Below are positions 1-5,772 of a stretch of DNA of 8,686 bases, piece by piece. Source of the DNA: Propionibacteriaceae bacterium (lineage in GTDB: Bacteria; Actinomycetota; Actinomycetes; Propionibacteriales; Propionibacteriaceae); the NCBI GenBank assembly GCA_009787035.1, contig WRGV01000019.1:2706-11391 (forward strand), in the 5' to 3' direction. The translations under genes were made by a program, and so were the position numbers. Numbering within the stretch: the first letter of the stretch is position 1; every line of letters starts with the position of its first letter. The notes under the pieces were generated by a model that was given only the letters and a program-made list of their open reading frames with translations, was not told the origin of the DNA and made no database searches.

Positions 1-398
1 AGCACCGCGTTGGGCAGCAGGAACGAGTCGGTGGTCACCAGCGCCACGGTGGGATGGCCGCAACTGCGGCGCAGCAGCTCGGCCAGCAGCCGCGACACGG
101 TCGTCTTGCCGACGGCCACCGATCCGGTGACGCCGAGCACGAACGGCGGCGTCGGCACGTCCAGGCGCAGGTACGTGTCCCACTCGCCCCACACCCGGTC
201 GACCCCCCGCGCGAACCGCGTGATCAGCTCGGTGAGCGGGTGGTACACCTCGGCGACGTCGCTCTGGTCGGTCGGGTCGCCCAGGCCGCGCACCTGGTCG
301 AGCACCTCGCGGGCCAGCGGTGCCGGCGTGGAGGCGGCCAGCTCCGCCCAGGCGCGGCGCGGCAGCTCGACGTACGGCCCCACGGCCGATGGGCTCAT
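1..398 (-). CDS. coaA: Pantothenate kinase (type I), N-terminal part, cut by window edge
   Basis: Type I pantothenate kinase phosphorylates pantothenate with ATP, the first and usually rate-setting step of coenzyme A synthesis in the cytoplasm. The minus strand reads 132 codons from ATG at 398-396 to the window edge without a stop. The P-loop reads GSVAVGKT (about residues 92-99), the signature of the CoaA family, and is followed by TTDSFLLPN (about 122-130), matching the family's TTDGFLYPN segment. The N-terminus has the family's PYVEL, W and STP residues, then RGLGDPTDQSDVAEVYHPL (about residues 37-55). The start is supported by a GGAG ribosome site just upstream. The gene is divergent from glmS with a gap of about 110 bases, an arrangement seen in actinobacteria. 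Roughly the last 60% of the protein, given a usual length near 310 residues, lies outside the window. Confidence 0.93.
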   Translation of the reverse strand, partial: MSPSAVGPYVELPRRAWAELAASTPAPLAREVLDQVRGLGDPTDQSDVAEVYHPLTELITRFARGVDRVWGEWDTYLRLDVPTPPFVLGVTGSVAVGKTTVSRLLAELLRRSCGHPTVALVTTDSFLLPNAV

Positions 399-509
399 GG
401 CATCTCCGTTCTCGGGCGCTGCTCATTGATCCCCTCAAGCCTGCCACACGCCCCCCGCCGGGTGCGCACAGTCCCAGACCTGTAGGCCCCGCTTGCTAAG
501 GTGGACGCC
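399..509. promoter_or_regulatory. Divergent intergenic region between coaA and glmS
   Basis: This gap must hold the promoters of both divergent genes. I see no confident -35/-10 pair in either direction. It contains the GGAG ribosome site of coaA (minus strand, near 403-408) and the AAGG site of glmS at 498-501. The glmS site lies 8 bases before ATG 510 and supports that start. Confidence 0.4.
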
Positions 510-2354
<1,845 letters not shown>

Positions 2355-2471
2355 GGCGCGCCCTCTTCTCAGCGGGTTCCTAGTGAACGGATCAAACATG
2401 GCGCAAGGGTTTCGCGCACTAAGTCGGTATGACAAGCGGAGTTTCCGTTGCGGGTGATCTGTGGGCGAACA
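2355..2471 (+). other. Spacer after glmS; no clear terminator
   Basis: This stretch separates glmS from the first peptide promoter. The only pairing I see is short: GCGC...GCGC around 2401-2418 and CAAgCGGA/TCCGTTG at 2433-2450 (bulged G). Neither has a T-run, so I do not call a terminator. TGTGGGCGAACA at 2460-2471 resembles the outer end of Tn7 but is not supported by anything else; see findings. Confidence 0.3.
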
Positions 2472-2514
2472 GTGTCCACACAGGCTTGACATCTACGTCA
2501 TAACGCGGCAACCT
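2472..2514 (+). promoter_or_regulatory. Promoter of peptide gene 1
   Basis: A perfect TTGACA (-35) is at 2486-2491. With a 17-base spacer the -10 is CAACCT at 2509-2514, matching the NAnnCT pattern at the other five peptide promoters. GTGTCCA at 2472-2478 sits exactly 7 bases before the -35, as at promoters 3 and 4, and may be an activator or repressor site. Confidence 0.65.
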
Positions 2515-2525
2515 GGTAAGGCCGC

Positions 2526-2629
2526 AAGAGAAGAGCGAGCAGAACACAAGTTGACTCCCCGTCGTTGTTGTGGGTGTTGGTGCCCTGCTCTTCCTCGTCT
2601 CCGTGTGCCCGCTGATCACTACCCGAGTG
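2526..2629 (+). promoter_or_regulatory. 5' leader RNA element, diverged copy (peptide 1)
   Basis: This is the most divergent readable copy of the leader shared by the peptide genes. It keeps the landmarks GAAGAGC (2530-2536), ACTCCCCGTC, GGGTGTTGGTG, GCTCTTC (2587-2593) and CCGTGTGCCC in the same order. GAAGAGC pairs with GCTCTTC over 7 bases. AACAC (2543-2547) can pair with GTGTT (2574-2578), where the other copies use CACC with GGTG. A small hairpin, CACT/AGTG (2617-2629), sits before the ribosome site. Changed bases with kept pairing argue for a functional RNA rather than simple repeat drift. Confidence 0.6.
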
Positions 2630-2661
2630 GCAACGGTACAACGACCAGGAGAAAATCAACC

Positions 2662-2874
2662 ATGGCAGAAACCACCACGCTGGAGGGCTTTGACTGCCTC
2701 GCCGACACCGATCTGTTCGATGTCGACGGGGGCTGCTGCCTCCTCACGTATCTCATCGCCCTTTGCTGGACGCCCTGCAAGGTGACGAAGTGTTACACGC
2801 CGCCGACGTGCTACACGCCGCCGGCATGCACACCGAAGAACCCCTGCGTGAACCAGGGCTATTGCCCTCCGTAG
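2662..2874 (+). CDS. GG-leader precursor peptide 1, Cys-rich core
   Basis: This 70-residue precursor begins MAETTTLEGF and its leader ends DLFDVDGG at residue 24, the predicted cut site for a C39 protease. ATG 2662 is chosen because AGGAG (2647-2651) lies 10 bases upstream and the leader then has the right size. Any earlier start would precede the promoter. The 46-residue core starts CCLLTYLIALC and holds nine Cys. The last five (residues 44, 50, 56, 62, 68) are exactly six apart in CYTPPT-CYTPPA-CTPKNP-CVNQGY-CPP, a Cys hexad repeat. The leader also contains one Cys (residue 12). It is least like the other leaders but shares their DVDGG end. Function is unknown; a bacteriocin, a signal or a structural secreted peptide are all possible. 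No modification enzyme is visible. Confidence 0.85.
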   Translation: MAETTTLEGFDCLADTDLFDVDGGCCLLTYLIALCWTPCKVTKCYTPPTCYTPPACTPKNPCVNQGYCPP

Positions 2875-2901
2875 TCTTCCATCTCCCAACAACCGACTCG
2901 G

Positions 2902-2943
2902 TGTGGCCGGGCCCCGCATGCGGGACCCGGCCACATTGTTTTC
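2902..2943 (+). terminator. Terminator hairpin of peptide gene 1
   Basis: TGTGGCCGGG pairs with ACCCGGCCACA around a CCCCGC/GCGGG inner stem (2902-2935), followed by TTGTTTTC. This is the best T-run among the six 3' hairpins and looks like a true intrinsic terminator. Confidence 0.8.
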
Positions 2944-3078
2944 TGCGCGCATATTCCGGGCGGATCCCGCTGGTTGTGGGACGGGGCGCAAGCCGGTTCG
3001 GCACGATTCTTTGATGGCAAAAATAACGGACTGTCTCAGAGGATGTCGGCGGCGACACTTAAGAAACTTTCCAGCAGC
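2944..3078. other. Spacer between peptide genes 1 and 2
   Basis: No gene is supported here. An 8-base palindrome TGCGCGCA (2944-2951) follows the terminator. TGTCG-GCGG-CGACA (near 3043-3056) is a short dyad about 25 bases before the next -35. The stretch 3010-3070 is A/T-richer than its surroundings, which fits an upstream promoter region. Confidence 0.4.
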
Positions 3079-3107
3079 TTGACACGGCGTCAAGCAGTGG
3101 TGACACT
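3079..3107 (+). promoter_or_regulatory. Promoter of peptide gene 2
   Basis: TTGACA is at 3079-3084. With a 17-base spacer the -10 is GACACT (3102-3107); CACTAT at 3104-3109 with 19 bases is the alternative. The GTGTCCA box of promoters 1, 3 and 4 is absent. An imperfect direct repeat, CAGTGGTGACAC (3095-3106) and CAGTGATGGCAC (3118-3129), overlaps the -10. Confidence 0.6.
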
Positions 3108-3233
3108 ATAGGTACGCCAGTGATGGCACAGTCCCCGACCCAGGCTCCCCGTGTAATGGGCATGGACCCCGATTTCTGTGTCGTTATGCGCACACCGCAG
3201 ACCGCCGTGGTCTTGGCATCTTCATAGAAGGAG
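3108..3233 (+). promoter_or_regulatory. 5' leader of peptide gene 2, weakly related copy
   Basis: The long 5' leader has the same size class as the others but only traces of the shared block: CTCCCCGT followed by GGGCATGG. I do not find the long-range AAGAG/CTCTT stem. A hairpin GACC-GCCGT-GGTC (3200-3212) sits before the ribosome site AAGGAG (3228-3233), as in the other leaders. It may be a diverged or differently folded version. Confidence 0.4.
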
Positions 3234-3240
3234 AACAGAT

Positions 3241-3447
3241 ATGTCGGATCAGTTTGTCGAGCTCTCTGAGAGCGAATTGATGGATGTCGACGGTGGCCTG
3301 GTGTGCTGCCTGCTCGGCCTGGCGCTGGCCGCGGCCGCCGTGACGATCGTCGCGCCGGTCGTTGTGTCCGCCTTCTCGGGCATCCTCGGCAATGTCCCCA
3401 GTCTGCTCAATTCCATCGGGATCTCCGGTGGGACGATCACCTGGTGA
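3241..3447 (+). CDS. GG-leader precursor peptide 2, uncharged hydrophobic core with CC
   Basis: This 68-residue precursor has the 19-residue leader MSDQFVELSESELMDVDGG, a textbook GG leader with acidic and hydrophobic positions. ATG 3241 is fixed by AAGGAG 7 bases upstream. The 49-residue core begins LVCCLLGLALAAAAV and ends SGGTITW. It contains no Lys, Arg, Asp or Glu, two Cys side by side, and two hydrophobic stretches split by a Pro and an SG/GN region. That resembles membrane-active peptides but lacks the positive charge of most class II bacteriocins. The CCLLG start is shared with peptide 6. There is no companion immunity gene behind it. The product is likely exported by the C39 transporter at 6334. 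Confidence 0.92.
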   Translation: MSDQFVELSESELMDVDGGLVCCLLGLALAAAAVTIVAPVVVSAFSGILGNVPSLLNSIGISGGTITW

Positions 3448-3479
3448 GATGAGAGCATCGCGTCGCTGACGTGACATTC

Positions 3480-3520
3480 CGAGTGGCCGGGTCCCCGCAT
3501 TGCGGGGACCCGGCCACTCG
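3480..3520 (+). terminator. 3' hairpin of peptide gene 2, perfect inverted repeat
   Basis: Two perfectly complementary arms of about 20 bases (3480-3499 and 3501-3520), beginning CGAGTGGCCGGG, are separated by a single base. It is followed only by CGTTTCC, so the T-run is weak. It could work as a terminator in either direction or as a 3' stabilising hairpin. Confidence 0.7.
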
Positions 3521-3532
3521 CGTTTCCATGCA

Positions 3533-3548
3533 ATGCGTGGCCACGCAT
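3533..3548. repeat. Perfect 16-base palindrome ATGCGTGGCCACGCAT
   Basis: The palindrome lies 13 bases after the 3' hairpin of peptide gene 2. Overlapping arms CCATGC (3528-3533) and GCATGG extend the symmetry. It could be an operator or a second hairpin. Confidence 0.5.
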
Positions 3549-3734
3549 GGGGCGACCGACAAGGGGCCGGGGGGATCTGTTCGACGGGCGTCATGAGGGG
3601 GTGGTGCCACGGCATTGCGGCGGGCGTGTCCGGGTGTCATCGCGCCCAGCGCGTCCTCGTCCGGAACGGACTTCCGGCTGTGCTTCCTAAGAATCGGTGA
3701 ACCGGGCGATGCGACGTCGGCAGGAGGGGTGTGG

Positions 3735-3794
3735 ATGAGTGAGCAACGATGCCTCGGATGGATTCGATTCCATGAAAATAAACATTCGTCATAA
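3735..3794 (+). CDS. Possible 19-residue mini-peptide
   Basis: An ATG with a strong AGGAGGGG ribosome site (3722-3729) opens a 19-codon frame, MSEQRCLGWIRFHENKHSS, ended by TAA. Directly after the stop lies a hairpin AACGCC-AGTG-GGCGTT (3796-3811) followed by a pyrimidine run. The start MSEQ recalls the MSDQ start of the precursors, but there is no GG motif. No promoter is clear. The base use is A/T-richer than that of the neighbours. It could be a signal peptide gene, a relic of a cassette, or chance. Confidence 0.25.
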   Translation: MSEQRCLGWIRFHENKHSS

Positions 3795-3795
3795 A

Positions 3796-3816
3796 AACGC
3801 CAGTGGGCGTTCCTTC
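3796..3816 (+). terminator. Small hairpin after the mini-frame
   Basis: AACGCC pairs with GGCGTT around AGTG, preceded by A's and followed by CCTTCT. It has the shape of a weak intrinsic terminator. Confidence 0.35.
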
Positions 3817-3894
3817 TGACGGGCCGACGACGACGATGTGGCGGTGACGGAGGATGTGCTCGGTCTTCAGCGTTGTTCCGGCAGCGTCGGCTGC

Positions 3895-3920
3895 GTGTTC
3901 GCTCTTCCCACAGCGAACAC
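3895..3920. promoter_or_regulatory. 9-base dyad, possible operator
   Basis: GTGTTCGCT (3895-3903) and AGCGAACAC (3912-3920) are perfect inverted repeats with an 8-base spacer, about 55 bases before the -35 of peptide gene 3. There is no T-run after it, so a protein-binding site is likelier than a terminator. Confidence 0.45.
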
Positions 3921-3950
3921 CTAACCCGCGGAAAGATGGCGCGGCAATGC

Positions 3951-4004
3951 GGACACGGGGGTGTCCATTCTGGTTTGACATTGGGGTGGTTGATCATCCA
4001 AGCT
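3951..4004 (+). promoter_or_regulatory. Promoter of peptide gene 3
   Basis: TTGACA (3975-3980), an 18-base spacer and CAAGCT (3999-4004) form the core. GTGTCCA (3961-3967) lies 7 bases before the -35 and here is half of a dyad, GGACAC-GGGG-GTGTCC (3951-3966). The 44 bases from GTGTCCA to the -10 are closely similar to those of promoter 4. Confidence 0.7.
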
Positions 4005-4017
4005 AGGGGAAGCTAAT

Positions 4018-4116
4018 GGAGAAGAGAGGACCGGACACCGGACTCCCCGTCAAGCGGGTGTGGTGGTCGCTCTTCTTGTCTCTGTGTGCCCACTACCAGC
4101 CAAAGGGGCGGTGGTG
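4018..4116 (+). promoter_or_regulatory. 5' leader RNA element (peptide 3)
   Basis: The shared 73-nt block is 4018-4090. AGAAGAG (4020-4026) pairs with CTCTTCT (4070-4076). Inside, CACC (4036-4039) can pair with GGTG (4062-4065), and CCCG (4046-4049) with CGGG (4055-4058). A second hairpin, CACTACC (4091-4097) with GGTGGTG (4110-4116), follows. The ribosome site GAGGAG (4126-4131) comes right after. Such a layout could control elongation or translation. Confidence 0.65.
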
Positions 4117-4138
4117 ACTGTGCAAGAGGAGAAGAACA

Positions 4139-4354
4139 ATGTCGGATCAGCTCGTTGAGCTTACCGAGAGTGAACTGATGGACGTCGATGGCGGTCTGCT
4201 GATCGCGCTGGGGACCCTGGGCATCGGCCTGGCCGCCCTGGTTGGCAACAGCATCGTCAACTCCATCATCGCGTTCCAGCAGTCCAATGGGATCTACGCG
4301 TACAACAACAGTGGCATCATCAACGGCAACCTGCTGTACAACCTGGGGTTGTGA
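4139..4354 (+). CDS. GG-leader precursor peptide 3, uncharged Asn/Gly-rich core
   Basis: This 71-residue precursor has the leader MSDQLVELTESELMDVDGG (19 residues). ATG 4139 is 7 bases after GAGGAG. The 52-residue core starts LLIALGTLGIGLAALVG, a glycine-spaced hydrophobic helix-like stretch, and ends in an Asn/Gly/Ser/Tyr-rich tail (YAYNNSGIINGNLLYN). It has no Cys and no charged side chain at all. The leader and everything upstream of it are nearly the same as for gene 4, while the cores differ, so genes 3 and 4 look like recent duplicates with diversified or exchanged cores. The product could be a pore-forming or self-assembling peptide; no function is shown. Confidence 0.93.
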   Translation: MSDQLVELTESELMDVDGGLLIALGTLGIGLAALVGNSIVNSIIAFQQSNGIYAYNNSGIINGNLLYNLGL

Positions 4355-4378
4355 CGTAACGGCCTGAGGTATCCTCGT

Positions 4379-4413
4379 GATGGCCGGGTTTCGCGCGTGC
4401 GAACCCGGCCATC
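4379..4413 (+). terminator. 3' hairpin of peptide gene 3
   Basis: GATGGCCGGG pairs with CCCGGCCATC. The inner stem TTCGC/GCGAA leaves one bulged T. It is followed by TCTGTCG, not a real T-run. A 12-base palindrome CGAAGCGCTTCG (4428-4439) lies just downstream. Confidence 0.65.
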
Positions 4414-4573
4414 TCTGTCGTGTGGTCCGAAGCGCTTCGTGCCTTCGTGTGCAATGTTGGCTGTGAGTTTCTCAGCTGAACTGCGCTTATCCGCGCCTTC
4501 TCGCGGCGCGAAAGTTTCTCGTTTCTCAGAATGCCTCGAATTGGGGTGAGGTGGCGGTACGAACTGGGCTCGG
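4414..4573. other. Spacer between peptide genes 3 and 4
   Basis: I see no gene here. It contains the palindrome at 4428-4439 and a C/T-rich patch around 4460-4530. Nothing else stands out. Confidence 0.4.
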
Positions 4574-4617
4574 GTGTCCATTTCAGTTTGACATTGCAGC
4601 GGTTGATCGTTCAGGCT
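4574..4617 (+). promoter_or_regulatory. Promoter of peptide gene 4
   Basis: TTGACA (4588-4593), an 18-base spacer and CAGGCT (4612-4617). GTGTCCA (4574-4580) is again 7 bases before the -35. It is close to promoter 3 throughout, which fits a duplication. Confidence 0.7.
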
Positions 4618-4630
4618 AGAGGAAGCTAAT

Positions 4631-4729
4631 GGAGAAGAGAGGGCCGAACACCGGACTCCCCGTCAAGCGGGTGTGGTGGTCGCTCTTCTTGTCTCTGTGT
4701 GCCCGCCACCAGCCAAACGGGCGGTGGTG
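4631..4729 (+). promoter_or_regulatory. 5' leader RNA element (peptide 4)
   Basis: The shared 73-nt block is 4631-4703. It differs from the gene 3 copy by only a few bases. The second hairpin uses CGCCACC (4704-4710) with GGTGGTG (4723-4729), where gene 3 has CACTACC; both pair fully with G-U allowed. GCCCG (4701-4705) could instead pair with CGGGC (4718-4722), so two folds compete. The ribosome site AAGGAG is at 4739-4744. Confidence 0.65.
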
Positions 4730-4751
4730 ATCGTGCAGAAGGAGAAGAACA

Positions 4752-4967
4752 ATGTCGGATCAGCTCGTTGAGCTCACCGAGGATCAACTGTTGGACATCG
4801 ATGGCGGCGGCATCACCGGCCTGCTGCAGACCACGTTCGGCGTGGTTGTGCTCGGTGGCATCGCCACTGCGGCCAGCATCGTGCTGCAGGCCGTCGGCGC
4901 CAAGATCGCGCTCGACAAGCAGCTGGGCCTGCTTCCGCAGGACTTCGGCATCGCGACCTCGTTCTGA
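4752..4967 (+). CDS. GG-leader precursor peptide 4
   Basis: This 71-residue precursor has the leader MSDQLVELTEDQLLDIDGG (19 residues) and starts 7 bases after AAGGAG. The 52-residue core opens GITGLLQTTFGVVVLGG, continues with an Ala/Val/Ile-rich stretch and carries two Lys and two Asp (KIALDK, PQDFG) near its end. It has no Cys. The predicted core looks like one amphipathic or membrane-inserting helix plus a short tail. The first 23 bases of the frame match gene 3 exactly, and identity falls off after the GG codons. The gene stands alone with no immunity frame behind it. It is probably a bacteriocin-like or signalling peptide; the exact role is unknown. Confidence 0.92.
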   Translation: MSDQLVELTEDQLLDIDGGGITGLLQTTFGVVVLGGIATAASIVLQAVGAKIALDKQLGLLPQDFGIATSF

Positions 4968-4982
4968 GATCGCATCGCTGGG

Positions 4983-5017
4983 GTGGCTGGGTTTCCGCAA
5001 GGGCGGAACCCAGCCGC
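4983..5017 (+). terminator. 3' hairpin of peptide gene 4
   Basis: GTGGCTGGG pairs with CCCAGCCGC, with an inner CCGC/GCGG stem. Compared with genes 1-3, the GGCCGGG/CCCGGCC stem has become GGCTGGG/CCCAGCC, a paired change. It is followed by TTCTGCG. GCGTAC/GTACGC (5022-5040) adds another inverted repeat. Confidence 0.65.
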
Positions 5018-5086
5018 TTCTGCGTACGGGGCGGGTACGCCCTATGCCTCACTCGAGGGTCACAGCCACGAATACGCCCGATGCCC

Positions 5087-5115
5087 TTGACAACGGCCGT
5101 TTGGGCGGCGAGGCT
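5087..5115 (+). promoter_or_regulatory. Promoter of peptide gene 5
   Basis: TTGACA (5087-5092), a 17-base spacer and GAGGCT (5110-5115). There is no GTGTCCA box upstream, so its control may differ from genes 1, 3 and 4. Confidence 0.65.
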
Positions 5116-5128
5116 GGAAGGAGCTAGT

Positions 5129-5227
5129 GGAGAAGAGAGGGCCGGACACCGGACTCCCCGTCAAGCGGGTGTGGTGGTCGCTCTTCTTATCTCTGTGTGC
5201 TCACCATGCGCCAGGGTGGCCGTGGTG
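5129..5227 (+). promoter_or_regulatory. 5' leader RNA element (peptide 5)
   Basis: The shared 73-nt block is 5129-5201, nearly identical to the copies at genes 3, 4 and 6. The second hairpin is quite different in sequence: CACCA (5202-5206) pairs with TGGTG (5223-5227), with an inner GCCA-GGG-TGGC (5210-5220). The ribosome site AAGGAG (5237-5242) is 6 bases before the ATG. Confidence 0.65.
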
Positions 5228-5248
5228 CTCTAGCAGAAGGAGATATAT

Positions 5249-5458
5249 ATGACTGACCAGTTTGTCGAACTGGCCGAGGATGATCTGCTCGCTCTCGACG
5301 GCGGCGCCGTGTTGACGCTGACGCTGGGCAGCCGGTTCAACCTCGTGCTGAATCTGCCGCAGGCTGTGGACAACGCGATCCAGGGCTTCTCGTTCGTGGT
5401 TGCGCCGAAGGTTTCCAGCCTGTGGCTTCCGTTCACCTTCAGTCTGGCCACTTCGTAG
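5249..5458 (+). CDS. GG-leader precursor peptide 5
   Basis: This 69-residue precursor has the leader MTDQFVELAEDDLLALDGG (19 residues), with ATG 6 bases after AAGGAG. The 50-residue core begins AVLTLTLGSRFNLVLNL and ends LPFTFSLATS. It alternates hydrophobic and polar residues in places (VLTLTL, FNLVLNL, FTFSL), which suggests beta-strands rather than the helices of peptides 3 and 4. It has one Arg, one Asp, one Lys and no Cys. The gene has its own promoter, leader RNA and 3' hairpin. I recognise no family for the core. Confidence 0.9.
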   Translation: MTDQFVELAEDDLLALDGGAVLTLTLGSRFNLVLNLPQAVDNAIQGFSFVVAPKVSSLWLPFTFSLATS

Positions 5459-5479
5459 TGGTGCAGGCTGACTGAGGCC

Positions 5480-5517
5480 GAATGGCTGGGTTCCGCGTCG
5501 CCGGAGCCCAGCCATTC
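5480..5517 (+). terminator. 3' hairpin of peptide gene 5
   Basis: GAATGGCTGGG pairs with CCCAGCCATTC; the inner TTCCG/CGGAG pairing includes one wobble. It is followed by CTCTGTC, a weak T-run. Confidence 0.7.
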
Positions 5518-5609
5518 CTCTGTCATCAGCTGTAGATTCGTGTGTTATTTCTGTGTGTGGGTGCGACGAGGCGACACACATGATTTCTGGGACAAACGGA
5601 GGGTTCGCC
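5518..5609. other. Spacer between peptide genes 5 and 6
   Basis: No gene is seen here. It is relatively A/T- and GT-rich. TGTGTGT (5552-5558) and ACACACA (5574-5580) form a 7-base inverted repeat about 30 bases before the next -35 and could be an operator. Confidence 0.35.
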
Positions 5610-5638
5610 TTGACATCGGGCGGCGCGTCCGCCAATCT
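5610..5638 (+). promoter_or_regulatory. Promoter of peptide gene 6
   Basis: TTGACA (5610-5615), a 17-base spacer and CAATCT (5633-5638), the best -10 among the six. It lacks the GTGTCCA box. Confidence 0.7.
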
Positions 5639-5651
5639 AGAGGAAGCTAAA

Positions 5652-5750
5652 GGAGAAGAGAGGGCCGGACACCGGACTCCCCGTCAAGCGGGTGTGGTGG
5701 TCGCTCTTCTGATCTCTCCGTGCTCGCCGTCGGTCAAGGTGACCGCGGCG
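5652..5750 (+). promoter_or_regulatory. 5' leader RNA element (peptide 6)
   Basis: The shared block runs from 5652 to about 5724, with the same AGAAGAG/CTCTTCT outer stem. The second hairpin is the strongest of the set: CGCCG (5725-5729) with CGGCG (5746-5750), and CGGTCA (5731-5736) with TGACCG (5740-5745) around AGG. Its sequence is unrelated to that of genes 3-5 although the shape and place are kept. The ribosome site AAGGAG is at 5760-5765. Confidence 0.65.
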
Positions 5751-5772
5751 ATTTGGCAGAAGGAGATAGAAA

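Larger units (their letters stand above)
3521..3960. other. Long intergenic stretch between peptide genes 2 and 3
   Basis: This is the longest gene-poor stretch in the array. No convincing full gene is seen on either strand; the open frames there lack ribosome sites and family motifs. It does contain a perfect 16-base palindrome (3533-3548), a possible 19-codon mini-gene with its own hairpin (3735-3811), and a 9-base dyad (3895-3920). A short A/T-rich patch lies at 3760-3800. It may be the decayed site of a lost peptide cassette, but I find no leader remnant to prove that. Confidence 0.4.

Noticed and set aside
2461..2661. Upstream in-frame start extending peptide 1 by 67 residues
   Set aside because: It lies before the TTGACA promoter and would ruin the GG-leader length; ATG 2662 has its own ribosome site.
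3178..3240. Upstream in-frame ATG extending peptide 2 by 21 residues
   Set aside because: There is no ribosome site at 3178, whereas ATG 3241 follows AAGGAG and gives the same leader size as its paralogues.
3637..3981. Minus-strand frame of 114 codons between cassettes 2 and 3
   Set aside because: It has no ribosome site, starts inside the promoter of gene 3 and shows no recognisable domain.
5232..5251. Ribosome site AGAAGGAGATATATATG resembling expression-vector (phage T7 gene 10) leaders
   Set aside because: The other cassettes have natural variants of the same GCAGAAGGAGA site, so this is a coincidence, not vector DNA.
4018..5724. The repeated 73-nt blocks as a CRISPR array
   Set aside because: Copies are 500-600 bases apart with genes between them, not regular short spacers, and no cas genes are seen.
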